Assembly (NCBI RefSeq): GCF_010667575.1
Contig: NZ_JAABNT010000001.1
Location: 1-64,000 of the forward strand
DNA: 64,000 nt
Reading direction: 5' to 3'
Origin: Sulfitobacter sediminilitoris
Lineage (GTDB): Bacteria > Pseudomonadota > Alphaproteobacteria > Rhodobacterales > Rhodobacteraceae
Shown: one piece after another, positions 26,916 through 35,808 of the stretch
How the letters are laid out: every line of letters begins with the position of its first letter
How positions within the stretch are numbered: position 1 is the first letter of the stretch
Notes under the pieces: model-generated
What the model saw: only the letters and a program-made list of their open reading frames with translations
What the model was told of the DNA's origin: nothing
Database searches by the model: none
Program-made: the position numbers and the translations under genes

Positions 26916-27136
26916 GCGGGCGTCCGGTCAAGCATTCAGTGACCTTGAAGGGGCACCGGACGTCGGTGTCCCTTGAGGATGAGTTTTGGCAGGAGTTCCG
27001 CGCCTTGGCGGCGGAAAAAAGAATGCCGATCAATGCCTTGGTGGCCGAAATTGACGCAGAGCGCGGCTTGGAAATGGGGCTGGCGTCAGCCATCCGGCTC
27101 TATGTGCTGCGGGCGCTGAAGGACCGTTTGCGGTGA
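26912..27136 (+). CDS. Ribbon-helix-helix domain protein
   Basis: A 74-residue small DNA-binding candidate. VKHSVTLKGHRTSVSLEDEFWQEFRALAAEKRMPINALVAEID has the beta strand followed by two helices of the RHH fold (RHH_4-like). It is not in a toxin-antitoxin arrangement: its neighbours are fumC and a small basic protein. The regulatory target is unknown. Downstream (27137-27353) a short CCCTT/AAGGG hairpin is visible at about 27238-27252 but no T-run. Confidence 0.78.
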   Translation: MSGRPVKHSVTLKGHRTSVSLEDEFWQEFRALAAEKRMPINALVAEIDAERGLEMGLASAIRLYVLRALKDRLR

Positions 27137-27353
27137 TCTCTTTGTGGCAGGCGCATGAAAATGCGTCCTTCCCGACTTCTTTTCAAATTTGAGAACGCGA
27201 TGTCGAAAGGTGTACTGCCGGACCAGCATGGACAATGCCCTTCAACGAAGGGGATTTCAGGCAACCCAAGACGCCGAATGGATCATTGTCTTTTCCAGCA
27301 ATGAACCGATCCGACGTTTCAATTATCTTTTCATGTCTGGGAAAACGATCCCC

Positions 27354-28241
27354 TCAAGCGACTGACGCTTCATAGATCTTGTCGATGTTCTTGCCCAACG
27401 CTGTCTCAAACTCCGCATCCGACATCTTCACATTCAGCCCTTCGGTCAACGCCCGCGAGAAACTTGCGATCATTTTGGCGTTCTGCGCCAACCGGGCGCT
27501 CGCCTCGTCCGTCGAATACCCCCCGGACAGCGCAACCACGCGCAGGACATTCGGATGATCGGCCAAGGCGTCATACAGCCCCGGCTGCTCAGGGATCGTC
27601 AGCTTGAGCATCACCAGCTCGTCCGCATCCAGCCCGTTGATGTGCTGCATCAGCGCCGCCGCCAGCATCTCTTCGGCTTGCGCCTTCGTCTTGGAATGAA
27701 TGTTCACTTCAGGCTCAACAATCGGTACCAGCCCGGCGGCACAAACGGCCTTGGCCACTTCGATCTGCTGCGTCACGACCGCGTCGATCCCGGCCTCGTT
27801 CGCCTCGTGAATGACCGAGCGTTCCTTGGTCCCGAAGATACCCTTGTCCACCGCGCGCGCCAGCAGCGCGTTCAGATCAGGCATCGGCTTGAGCAATTGG
27901 ACGCCCTGCGCCTCGTCCTCGAGACCCTTGTCGATCTTCAGGAAAGGCACCACGCCATTGTCCTCCCACAGAACGGCGGGCACCGGCTTGCCATCAATCT
28001 CTCCGTCCATCGTGCGCTCAAACAGGATCGCGCCGATCACCTTGTCCGAGGAAAAGCAGTCCGCCTTGATGATCCGCGCGCGCATCTCGTGCATGGCGGC
28101 AAACATTTCTTCATCACCGCTGTAATCCGATGGCTCAACACCATAAAGGCTCAGCGCCTTGGGGGTCGATCCGCCCGACTGGTCCAGCGCCGCGATAAAC
28201 CCTTTGCCGGTTTCCATCTGCGCCTTTTGTGCTGCGTTCAT
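27354..28241 (-). CDS. Class I fructose-bisphosphate aldolase
   Basis: A 295-residue Schiff-base aldolase of the bacterial class I family, cleaving fructose 1,6-bisphosphate. Recognisable blocks are GFIAALDQSGGSTPKAL near the N-terminus, VIGAILFERTMDGEIDG, and VMLKLTIPEQPGLY with a candidate catalytic lysine. The start was set at 28241 (MNAAQKAQME). The frame stays open a further 92 codons upstream but that stretch overlaps the P450 gene and is unrelated to aldolases. It lies 68 bases downstream of the P450 stop. Confidence 0.9.
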   Translation of the reverse strand: MNAAQKAQMETGKGFIAALDQSGGSTPKALSLYGVEPSDYSGDEEMFAAMHEMRARIIKADCFSSDKVIGAILFERTMDGEIDGKPVPAVLWEDNGVVPFLKIDKGLEDEAQGVQLLKPMPDLNALLARAVDKGIFGTKERSVIHEANEAGIDAVVTQQIEVAKAVCAAGLVPIVEPEVNIHSKTKAQAEEMLAAALMQHINGLDADELVMLKLTIPEQPGLYDALADHPNVLRVVALSGGYSTDEASARLAQNAKMIASFSRALTEGLNVKMSDAEFETALGKNIDKIYEASVA

Positions 28242-28309
28242 TGATCCATCCCCGTTTTGCGATTCCGTTGGACCGCTTGATAAGTCATCCGGCGGCAGGA
28301 TGGTAGAAC

Positions 28310-29662
28310 CTACCTGCGCTCCAGTCGCAGCCAAATGCCTTTCTCCGATCGCACGGTCAGATGTGCCACGGGCACCGGTACCCGTGCAGGGTCGGCCACG
28401 ACGCGGAAATCGCGCAGGATCCGGGACAGGATCAATGGCCCTTCGACCATCGCGAACCCCGCACCCGTACAGACACGCGCGCCCGCTGAGAACGGAATAA
28501 ACGCCTCGCGCTGGCACTTCGCGCCGTTGTCGGTGTGCCAGCGTGTGGGATCAAACCCATCCGGGTTGTCCCAAAGTCGCTCGTGCCGATGCAGGTGCCA
28601 AGGGCTGATCACCACCTGCGCACCGGGTTGGATCTCCCGGTCCCGGAACCGTTCGGGGCAGGTTGTCTGGCGCACCATCATCGGCACCGGCGGATAAAGC
28701 CGCAGCGCCTCGCGGAACACATCGCGGCTCAGCTTCAGTTTCGACATCACTGCGAAGTCTGGACCGTCCAAAGCCTGCGCCTCTTGGGCAAGCCTTTCCT
28801 GCCAATCGGGATGCGTCGCCATCAGGTACAGCGTCCACGCCAGTGCCGACGCGCTGGTCTCATGCCCTGCCAGAAAGAAGATCGCGACCTGATCGACCAT
28901 CTCGGCCTCGTCAAAGCGATCTCCGGTCACCGGGTCCGCCGTGGTCATGATCTTGGTCGCCAGGTCGTCCGGCGCGGTTCCCGTCCCAATCGCTTTCATC
29001 CGCTCATGGGTCAGCTCTGCAATCAAGCGCCTGATCTTCTGTGCGCTTGCCTTGGTGCCACGCCGAAAGAACCGTGGCATCCAGCGCGGCAATGGCACAA
29101 AGGCTGCAAGGTTCAACAGGGGCTGCGAGCGTTGATAGTGCCTGAATTCATCGAAAACCGCCCGCGCAAGGTGGTGTTCGATTGGTATCGAGAAAAGCGT
29201 GCGAAAGATCACATCCGCGGCCGCATGGCTGGTCTCGGCCTCGATCTCGATTGTTTCACCCGTGTGGGCATCCAGCCTTGCCGCCGCCGCCTCTGCCGCG
29301 TCCCACATGGCCGGAAAGGTCTCGCGCAGCCGCCCGCCCTCGAACGCCGGATCAATGATCCGCCGCTGCCGTTTCCAAGTCTCGCCGTTGGTCAGGAACA
29401 CCGAGTTTCCAAGCAAGGGGCGCAGCCCTTCGCCGATCCGGTCGGATTTGGGGAAATCATCTGGCCGCTCCTTCAGCACCGTGCGGATCAGCTCGGGCTG
29501 GTTCATCAGGTAGCTGCGGAAAAACGGCGTGCGAAACTCTGCCATCCACGCCCGGTACAGCCGCGCCGGCTGAGCTGACAGAATATCCTGCCGAAACAGT
29601 CGGGCATACCGCCAGAGCGATACCTTGTCTGGCCTGCTGGGCGGCTTGGGCGGCGTGCTCAT
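28310..29662 (-). CDS. Cytochrome P450
   Basis: A 450-residue soluble P450 with all core motifs: I-helix AGHETSASALAW (about 266-277), K-helix ExxR in FREALRLYPP, and the heme loop FIPFSAGARVCTGAG with C398 as thiolate ligand. Residues before that loop (GFDPTRWHTDNG) fit the meander. The substrate cannot be deduced. The start overlaps the stop of the upstream serine hydrolase by four bases (ATGA), so the two are co-translated. No ferredoxin or reductase gene is nearby. Confidence 0.93.
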   Translation of the reverse strand: MSTPPKPPSRPDKVSLWRYARLFRQDILSAQPARLYRAWMAEFRTPFFRSYLMNQPELIRTVLKERPDDFPKSDRIGEGLRPLLGNSVFLTNGETWKRQRRIIDPAFEGGRLRETFPAMWDAAEAAAARLDAHTGETIEIEAETSHAAADVIFRTLFSIPIEHHLARAVFDEFRHYQRSQPLLNLAAFVPLPRWMPRFFRRGTKASAQKIRRLIAELTHERMKAIGTGTAPDDLATKIMTTADPVTGDRFDEAEMVDQVAIFFLAGHETSASALAWTLYLMATHPDWQERLAQEAQALDGPDFAVMSKLKLSRDVFREALRLYPPVPMMVRQTTCPERFRDREIQPGAQVVISPWHLHRHERLWDNPDGFDPTRWHTDNGAKCQREAFIPFSAGARVCTGAGFAMVEGPLILSRILRDFRVVADPARVPVPVAHLTVRSEKGIWLRLERR

Positions 29663-30924
29663 GCGGCGATAGAGGTGTATTTGCTGACTACCCGGTCGAT
29701 GCGAGAGCGCGAGGGCGCGCGGCCTGAGTACCGGGCACCGAGGGTCAGAGGGCCAGCGGTGATCTGGAAGTAGTCATAGTCCTTAGGCCGGTCGAAGGCG
29801 CAGAGATATTGGAAATGCAGTCGGAAGAACCGCCAGCGCAGTTCCTTCCAGCGTGCGGGGCTTAGCGTCTGGGTAAAGGCAGCCGAAAAGACCAGCGGCC
29901 ATTTCTTGTTCTCAGGAGCCACGCCGGAAACCGAAACCGGATCGCACAGCGCAAAGGCACAGCCATCCCCCGGCGCCGTCACATCCACCCATGTGATCTC
30001 ATCCCGGGCCGAGAGATATTTCAGGTCGGCGCGCAATCGATGTGCGTCTGACAGAAAAGACACCATTGGCATCACCTGCCCCAATGACAGGAAAGACAGC
30101 GCAGGAGCGTCTTTCGGCACCCTGCCCTGACGGATCAGATCGGCCAGGATCGACACACTCAGATGCGCACCAGAGGAATGGCCGACGACCAGCACCTCGT
30201 CCACGTCAGTGTTCAGCGCTTGGCCAACAGCATCGGTGAAAATGGCAATTCGCGCCTCAAGCTCTGGCGGGTTCGCGCCCCGCGATGATGCTGAATAGGA
30301 ATAATCATGCATCAGGTAATAGGCAAAGAACTTCCCGTCCTTCTTCTTGAACCACCGCAACAGGGAAACCCCGCTCAGCAATCCGGCTGAGGCTGCGACC
30401 GCAGCCGCGCCCAATGCGGCGTCCTCAGGTCCGGTCACCAGCCCGATGGCCCATGCGGTGGCCAAGCCAGCAAGGCGCGCGATCAGCCAGCCGAACAAAA
30501 CAGCCAAACAAAGCTGCGCCAGCAGCATTCCAATGGGATAAAGCGCCGCAATCACTGGTCCCTTGCGCAGTTTCATCAGCCGCCACAGCGCACCCGAAGC
30601 GATGTAGACCCAGGCTGTGCGCACCAGTTGCAGGTATGTCGCCGGGATCGACGTGCTCATGCTGTCACGCACGATGTCGGACCAGACCAGAACCTCCACT
30701 TCCGCCTCGACCGTATCTCCGTCAATCTTGGAATGTACGGTCCAGCCGTAGTTCCCGCCGTCTGCCGCCTTGGGTTTCAACCCGATCTCATAGCCCGAAA
30801 TCTCTGCCTGCGCGGTCCCTTCCTTGCGGTAAAGTTCGCGATAGCGGCGCGGATGAATTGGGTCATAGCCGGGAATATAGAAAACCCGGCGTCGTTTGAC
30901 CTGATGTGTTGAAGCTCTGCCCAT
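29659..30924 (-). CDS. Membrane-associated alpha/beta-hydrolase-like protein
   Basis: A 421-residue protein I do not recognise beyond its fold class. FYIPGYDPIHPRRYRELY near the N-terminus and the nucleophile elbow VVGHSSGAHLS (S250) fit an alpha/beta serine hydrolase. A hydrophobic block at about 124-190, with two or three membrane segments, is inserted before the catalytic region. A conserved-looking VTAPGDGCAFALCDP may hold the acid residue. The gene overlaps the P450 gene by four bases. An oxidation plus hydrolysis of a lipidic compound is a reasonable guess only. Confidence 0.7.
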   Translation of the reverse strand: MGRASTHQVKRRRVFYIPGYDPIHPRRYRELYRKEGTAQAEISGYEIGLKPKAADGGNYGWTVHSKIDGDTVEAEVEVLVWSDIVRDSMSTSIPATYLQLVRTAWVYIASGALWRLMKLRKGPVIAALYPIGMLLAQLCLAVLFGWLIARLAGLATAWAIGLVTGPEDAALGAAAVAASAGLLSGVSLLRWFKKKDGKFFAYYLMHDYSYSASSRGANPPELEARIAIFTDAVGQALNTDVDEVLVVGHSSGAHLSVSILADLIRQGRVPKDAPALSFLSLGQVMPMVSFLSDAHRLRADLKYLSARDEITWVDVTAPGDGCAFALCDPVSVSGVAPENKKWPLVFSAAFTQTLSPARWKELRWRFFRLHFQYLCAFDRPKDYDYFQITAGPLTLGARYSGRAPSRSRIDRVVSKYTSIAA

Positions 30925-30986
30925 CGCGCCCTCTTTGGCGCATCATAGCCGCGTTTTCGGGCAAGGGTAAGACTTCAGGCCCTGTG

Positions 30987-31739
30987 CTAACCAAGCGCGC
31001 CAAGCGCCGGAAAAGTCTCAAGCAGCCAGAAGGCGAAAGTGGAAAATGCACCCGTCACCATTGCCAGTCCCACAATGATCAGCAGACCGCCCATCACCCG
31101 TTCAATCAGCTTCATGTGGCGCTTGATGCGATTCATCATGCCCATGGCACGCGTAATGAATATCGCGGCAAGCAGGAACGGAATGCCCAAACCGGCAGCA
31201 TAGATACCCAAGAGCAAAGTCCCTTTGGATACGGATGCCTCAGAAGCAGCGAGCGATAGGATCGCGCCAAGTTGCGGCCCGATGCAGGGCGTCCACCCAA
31301 AAGCGAAGGCAAGACCCAGGACATAAGCCCCAAAGCTCGATCCCCCCTTGTCGCCCGCATCCAGCCGCGCTTCCTGATCCAGAAACGGAATACGGAACAG
31401 GCCAATGAAATGGAGGCCGAAGACAATGATCACGACACCGGAAATCTTCGCGAACAGAACCTGATTTTGCAGGAAGAATGCACCGAATGCTGAGGCCGTG
31501 AAGCCAAGGATCAGAAAAACCGTGCTTAAGCCCAGCACAAAGAACAGCGCCGCGATGACCGCCTTACGCCGTGCTTCTTTCTCACTCGACATATCCTGAA
31601 GCGACACGCCGCTCATATACGCCAGATAGGGTGGCACGATGGGCAGGACGCAGGGACTGAGAAAGCTGATCACACCCGCGATCAGCGCCACCAGCATGGC
31701 AGGCAGTAACCCTGCGTCTATGATTTCAATCCCGAACAT
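30987..31739 (-). CDS. ccdA: Cytochrome c biogenesis protein CcdA
   Basis: A 250-residue six-helix inner-membrane protein that carries electrons from cytoplasmic thioredoxin to periplasmic apocytochrome c and other thiol targets. The redox cysteines are C30 in FLSPCVLPIVPPYLAY and one in FGWTPCIGPQLGAIL (about 155). The length and topology are normal. It is divergent from tusA across a 65-bp gap; both act in sulfur relay, but a common promoter region does not prove co-regulation. Confidence 0.92.
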   Translation of the reverse strand: MFGIEIIDAGLLPAMLVALIAGVISFLSPCVLPIVPPYLAYMSGVSLQDMSSEKEARRKAVIAALFFVLGLSTVFLILGFTASAFGAFFLQNQVLFAKISGVVIIVFGLHFIGLFRIPFLDQEARLDAGDKGGSSFGAYVLGLAFAFGWTPCIGPQLGAILSLAASEASVSKGTLLLGIYAAGLGIPFLLAAIFITRAMGMMNRIKRHMKLIERVMGGLLIIVGLAMVTGAFSTFAFWLLETFPALGALG

Positions 31740-31804
31740 GGCTCACACTTAATCGCGATTGCCCGCCCCGTCACCTGCACAATTGTCACAAGGCCGTTGA
31801 TGCG

Positions 31805-32059
31805 ATGAAACAACTGCCCTATCTGGCGGATATGGAGATACATGATCTTGATGCCACCGGGCTTCTATGCCCCCTGCCCGTGCTGAAACTGCGCAAGCGT
31901 CTGACAGCTTTGCGACCGGGCGACGTCATGCGCCTGCGCGCGGATGATCCGGCTGCGATTGTTGATGTTCCCCACTTCTGTGCCGAAGCTGGCCATACCC
32001 TGATCGAGACGACGGACGAGGGGTCAGCGCAAATCTATCACGTCAAAAAAGGCGGCTAG
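31805..32059 (+). CDS. TusA-family sulfurtransferase
   Basis: A small persulfide carrier of up to 84 residues. The signature DATGLLCPLPVLKLRKRL places the reactive cysteine at C22 (C13 from the internal start at 31832). The rest is the usual beta-alpha-beta sandwich, with VDVPHFCAEAGHTL. Either ATG could be used; MEIHDLDATG is where family similarity begins. TusA proteins feed sulfur to tRNA modification, molybdopterin or other acceptors; which one here is unclear. It is followed closely by a bidirectional terminator. Confidence 0.87.
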   Translation: MKQLPYLADMEIHDLDATGLLCPLPVLKLRKRLTALRPGDVMRLRADDPAAIVDVPHFCAEAGHTLIETTDEGSAQIYHVKKGG

Positions 32060-32065
32060 AAACGC

Positions 32066-32095
32066 AAAAGGCAGGTCGCGATGGACCTGCCTTTC
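32066..32095. terminator. Bidirectional terminator between tusA and rne
   Basis: A perfect 11-bp stem, AAAGGCAGGTC (32067-32077) with GACCTGCCTTT (32084-32094), and a 6-nt loop. T residues follow on the plus strand and A residues precede, so it can terminate the plus-strand tusA and the minus-strand rne transcripts alike. Confidence 0.9.
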
Positions 32096-32113
32096 TGATT
32101 AATTTCCCTGCGC

Positions 32114-34924
32114 TTAGCGGCCCAAAGACCACCAACCTTTGCGCTTGGACTTTTTCGACTCTTCCTTTTCAGGCTTTGCCTCGGCTGCCGGTGCCTCTGC
32201 CGCAACTGGCTCAGGCGCGGGGGCCGGTGCCTCTTCCTTGGCAGGTGCAGGGGCCTCCGTTGCTTCCTCCGACTTGGGTGCCGCCTTTGGCTTGGCCTTG
32301 GCCCGGCTCCGCGTGGCCTTCTTCGGCTTCTCCTCGGCCTTGGCGTCTTCTGCCGCTGGTTCGGCGGATGCATCGCCCTCTCCGGCCTTCTTTGCCCTGC
32401 TGGTACGAGAGCGTGTCGATTTTGCCTTGGCCTTTGGTTTTTCTTCTTCCTGCGGTGCCGCCTCTGCCGCTTCTACAGCATCAGAGGTCTTGGCATCGAC
32501 GTCCGTCGCCGCCTCGGCTGCTTCCGCCTTGGCTTTGGGCTTGGCACTACTGGACCGCGTGCGGCTGCGCGTGGTCTTTTTCTTGGGCTTCTCCTCGGCG
32601 CTGTCAGCGGCAGCTGCATCAGCCTGATCAGACGGTTCATCCTTGGGCTGAACGGCTTCTGACGCTTCTTCGTCCGCAGGCTTTTCTGTTGCTTCGGCCT
32701 GCTTGCCATTCGCGTCCTCGTCTGAGGACTGATCGCCTTGGTTTTCATCGGACTGCTGATCACCGTTGCCGTTCCGACCCCGGCCACCCCGGCTGCGCCG
32801 ACGACGGCGGCGGCGCTTGGGCTTGCCCTCACCATCCCCGTTATCGGCATTGTCACGGGTATCGCGATTGTCACGGGCTTCCGGGGCTTCCGGGGCATCA
32901 TCTTCTTCTGCTGCTGCTACCGCCTCGGCCTCATCCTCGTCAATCTGGTCCATCAACGACGTATCAACCGACACCACATGATCACCGGCTTGCGAGATGT
33001 TTCGCGTTGCCGTCTTGAACTTCTCCATCGAGAAATCGGGGCTGACCAGAGATGGGTCGCCTTCAATGCGCACGGCCATGCCATAACGGGCCTCGATCTG
33101 GGCCACGTGTTCGCGTTTTTGGTTCATCAGGAAGTTGGCGATGCCAACCGGCGCCTTGATCAGCACCTCACGGGTGCGGCGGCGGGTGCCTTCTTCTTCC
33201 ATCTGGCGGATGATCGACAACGCGAGGCTATCGTCAGATCTGATCAGGCCAGTGCCGTGACAGGCCTGACAAGGCTGGGTCGTCGCCTCGATCATACCGG
33301 GGCGCAGACGCTGGCGCGACATTTCCATCAAGCCAAACCCGGAGATCCGGCCAACCTGAATGCGTGCACGGTCCGTCTTGAGCTTGTCCTTCATCCGCTT
33401 TTCAACGGCTGAATTATTCTTGCGCTCATCCATATCGATGAAGTCGATGACGATCAGGCCTGCAAGATCGCGCAGACGCAACTGTCGGGCCACTTCATCA
33501 GCGGCCTCAAGGTTGGTCTTGAGCGCGGTTTGCTCGATCGAGCCCTCCTTTGTCGCCCTACCAGAGTTCACGTCGATGGCAACCAACGCCTCTGTGACGC
33601 CGATCACGATGTAGCCACCCGACGGCAGTTGAACCGTGGGGTTGAACATACCTGCCAGATAGCCTTCGACCTGATAGCGGGCGAACAGCGGCAGGTTTTC
33701 CTCGTAGCGTTTCACGTTCTTGGCGTGGGACGGCATGATCATCTTCATGAAGTCCTTGGCGATGCGGTAACCCCGCTCTCCTTCGACCAGGATTTCGTCG
33801 ATCTCACGGTTATAAAGGTCCCTGATCGACCGTTTGATCAGATCGCCTTCTTCATAGATTTTTGCGGGCGCAATGGACTTCAGCGTCAGCTCGCGGATCT
33901 GCTCCCACAACCGTTGAAGGTACTCGTAATCGCGCTTGATCTCTGCCCGCGTCCGCTTGGCCCCGGCTGTGCGCACGATGAGGCCCGCGCCCTGAGGCAC
34001 CTTGATCTCATTCGCGATATCCTTGAGCTTTTTGCGGTCGGCGGCGTTTGTAATCTTGCGGCTGATGCCACCGCCACGCGCGGTGTTTGGCATCAGGACG
34101 CAATACCGGCCGGCCAGCGACAGATACGTGGTCAGTGCAGCGCCCTTGTTGCCACGCTCTTCCTTGACGACCTGCACCAGCAGGATCTGGCGCACCTTGA
34201 TGACTTCCTGAATCTTGTAGCGGCGGGGACGCGGCTTGCGGACAGGGCGGATGTCCTCGCTATCGTCCTCTTCAGCAACAGATTCGATGGATTCGTCTTT
34301 CGATGTGGCATCGGCGCCTTGGGCGTCGTCCTCATCGTCATCGCCCTCATCCGAAGTTTGATCATCACTGTCGTCAGTGCTGTTGTCCTCTTCGCTGGCC
34401 TCTGGCGTATCGACAGGTGATTCCGCCACCCGCTCCATGGGTGAGGACGCCTCGTTCTCATCGACTTCGACTTCGTCGTCATCGGTCAGATCAACGGTCT
34501 CCATGCCCTCGATCTCGGTCGAGGTCGTGGCGTCATCCGTCTTGGCATCCTCGGCCTTGGATTTGGACCTGCCGCGCGAGCGTGAGCGGCGCTTGGGCTT
34601 GGGTTCTTCATCGTCCTTGGCGGCCTGCGCTTCGGCATAGGCCCGCTCTTCCTCGATCAGCGCCTGACGGTCGGCTACGGGAATCTGGTAATAATCCGGG
34701 TGGATCTCGGAAAACGCGAGGAAACCGTGGCGGTTTCCACCGTAGTCAACGAATGCCGCCTGAAGCGACGGTTCGACCCGTGTTACCTTGGCGAGGTAGA
34801 TGTTGCCAGCAAGCTGGCGTTTGTTTTCGGATTCAAAGTCAAATTCCTCAACCTTGTTTCCGTCAACCACCACAACGCGGGTTTCTTCCGCGTGGGTGGC
34901 ATCGATAAGCATTTTCTTAGGCAT
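32114..34924 (-). CDS. rne: Ribonuclease E
   Basis: A 936-residue endoribonuclease and degradosome scaffold. The N-terminal S1/RNase H region (MLIDATHAEETRVVVVDGNKVEEFDFE) is split by an acidic and basic low-complexity insertion of about 140 residues (about 100-245: KRRSRSRGRSK, then long D/E runs). The catalytic core follows, with VAIDVNSGRATKEGS, DLAGLIVIDFIDMD and the zinc-link CQACHGTG near 554. The C-terminal 270 residues are Lys/Ala/Glu-rich scaffold ending KSKRKGWWSLGR. Acidic S1 insertions are known in alphaproteobacterial RNase E. The start was set at 34924. Confidence 0.93.
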   Translation of the reverse strand: MPKKMLIDATHAEETRVVVVDGNKVEEFDFESENKRQLAGNIYLAKVTRVEPSLQAAFVDYGGNRHGFLAFSEIHPDYYQIPVADRQALIEEERAYAEAQAAKDDEEPKPKRRSRSRGRSKSKAEDAKTDDATTSTEIEGMETVDLTDDDEVEVDENEASSPMERVAESPVDTPEASEEDNSTDDSDDQTSDEGDDDEDDAQGADATSKDESIESVAEEDDSEDIRPVRKPRPRRYKIQEVIKVRQILLVQVVKEERGNKGAALTTYLSLAGRYCVLMPNTARGGGISRKITNAADRKKLKDIANEIKVPQGAGLIVRTAGAKRTRAEIKRDYEYLQRLWEQIRELTLKSIAPAKIYEEGDLIKRSIRDLYNREIDEILVEGERGYRIAKDFMKMIMPSHAKNVKRYEENLPLFARYQVEGYLAGMFNPTVQLPSGGYIVIGVTEALVAIDVNSGRATKEGSIEQTALKTNLEAADEVARQLRLRDLAGLIVIDFIDMDERKNNSAVEKRMKDKLKTDRARIQVGRISGFGLMEMSRQRLRPGMIEATTQPCQACHGTGLIRSDDSLALSIIRQMEEEGTRRRTREVLIKAPVGIANFLMNQKREHVAQIEARYGMAVRIEGDPSLVSPDFSMEKFKTATRNISQAGDHVVSVDTSLMDQIDEDEAEAVAAAEEDDAPEAPEARDNRDTRDNADNGDGEGKPKRRRRRRRSRGGRGRNGNGDQQSDENQGDQSSDEDANGKQAEATEKPADEEASEAVQPKDEPSDQADAAAADSAEEKPKKKTTRSRTRSSSAKPKAKAEAAEAATDVDAKTSDAVEAAEAAPQEEEKPKAKAKSTRSRTSRAKKAGEGDASAEPAAEDAKAEEKPKKATRSRAKAKPKAAPKSEEATEAPAPAKEEAPAPAPEPVAAEAPAAEAKPEKEESKKSKRKGWWSLGR

Positions 34925-35466
34925 GTTCTCACTATGCACACGGCATGAACCAGCCTGCCCCCGGGGGGCGCCAGTGGTTTTGCAGTGTGACTTGTCTGGG
35001 CGATAGCTGACGGCGCGAGGGCGGGGCCTGAAAAGACCTGTCCGTTCCTGCTCAAAGCTTCTGCGCGCGTCATCGCGGTTCTTCTCCGATACGGGTCAGG
35101 GCCTCGGCCCCGCCGTATCCATTTATAAACTGAGTTCTTTTCGGGGTTTGCCCCGTCAGACCATCAGCGGTTCTCTGGCCGTTTCCGGCCCAATCGGTCT
35201 GCGTGTACGGCCCTCGCTCGGACCTGCACCAGCAGCGAAACTGTTATCAGGACAACCCTGACGCGTAGGCGTCAACCAATCCCGTAACCCTAGATAAGGG
35301 CTTTGCCGCGCAAAACACAATGGGCAATTGGACGTTGCAACGGCAATTCGCCAGTTTGCCCCACTTTGCTTGACAAGAAAGGTCGGTTCTGGCTCACCTG
35401 AGCGCGCATTTATTCGTATTATCGCACACGCCATCTGTGGCTGCCTCAAGACCCGAAGGACCATCC
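34925..35466. other. Long leader region upstream of rne, no gene
   Basis: About 540 bases with no credible coding sequence. On the minus strand this is probably the promoter and 5' untranslated region of rne; RNase E genes elsewhere use a long structured leader for feedback control, and GC-rich hairpins are visible here (for example CGGGGTTTGCCCCG near 35140 and GACGC/GCGTC near 35260). I cannot assign a promoter with confidence. The plus-strand end carries the promoter and AAGGA site of the small lipoprotein gene. Confidence 0.5.
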
Positions 35467-35757
35467 ATGCACATTCTCTTGCGCTCCACCCTCGCCCTTT
35501 CTGTTCTTGGAATGGCGGCCTGTGACGAAATCGCGGTCGCCAATGATCCCGAAGCATTGGCCGAACTGCGAGGACAGAAAACCTGCGTTGCGGCCGTGGC
35601 CAAGGAAACCGGCGCATCGGGTGTCGCGCTCAACACCACCATCCCGATTGTCGAGCTCAACCGCTTCATCGTCGATGTTCCCAACGCCGCATCCTGGACC
35701 TGCGTGACAGATCAGAACGGCAAAGCGATTGAGATCGTCGAGCGCCGCACAGGGTGA
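35467..35757 (+). CDS. Small lipoprotein-like protein, unknown function
   Basis: A 96-residue protein with a signal peptide and lipobox (LSVLGMAAC, Cys19), so it is probably anchored to the outer or inner membrane facing the periplasm. The mature part (AELRGQKTCVAAVAKETGASG, then FIVDVPNAASWTCVTDQNGKAIEIVERRTG) has two further cysteines. The pattern resembles small periplasmic proteins found widely in Rhodobacterales without assigned function. The start at 35467 is backed by AAGGA; it converges on dctD. Confidence 0.75.
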   Translation: MHILLRSTLALSVLGMAACDEIAVANDPEALAELRGQKTCVAAVAKETGASGVALNTTIPIVELNRFIVDVPNAASWTCVTDQNGKAIEIVERRTG

Positions 35758-35808
35758 ACCGGCAGCGCGCCACGATCTAAGCGATCCGAAAAGACACCAG
35801 CCTAAGGT

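Noticed and set aside
32114-34924. Lys/Ala/Glu- and Asp/Glu-rich stretches in rne that could be read as tandem repeats
   Set aside because: They are low-complexity linkers typical of RNase E, with no fixed repeat unit or spacer. They are not CRISPR.
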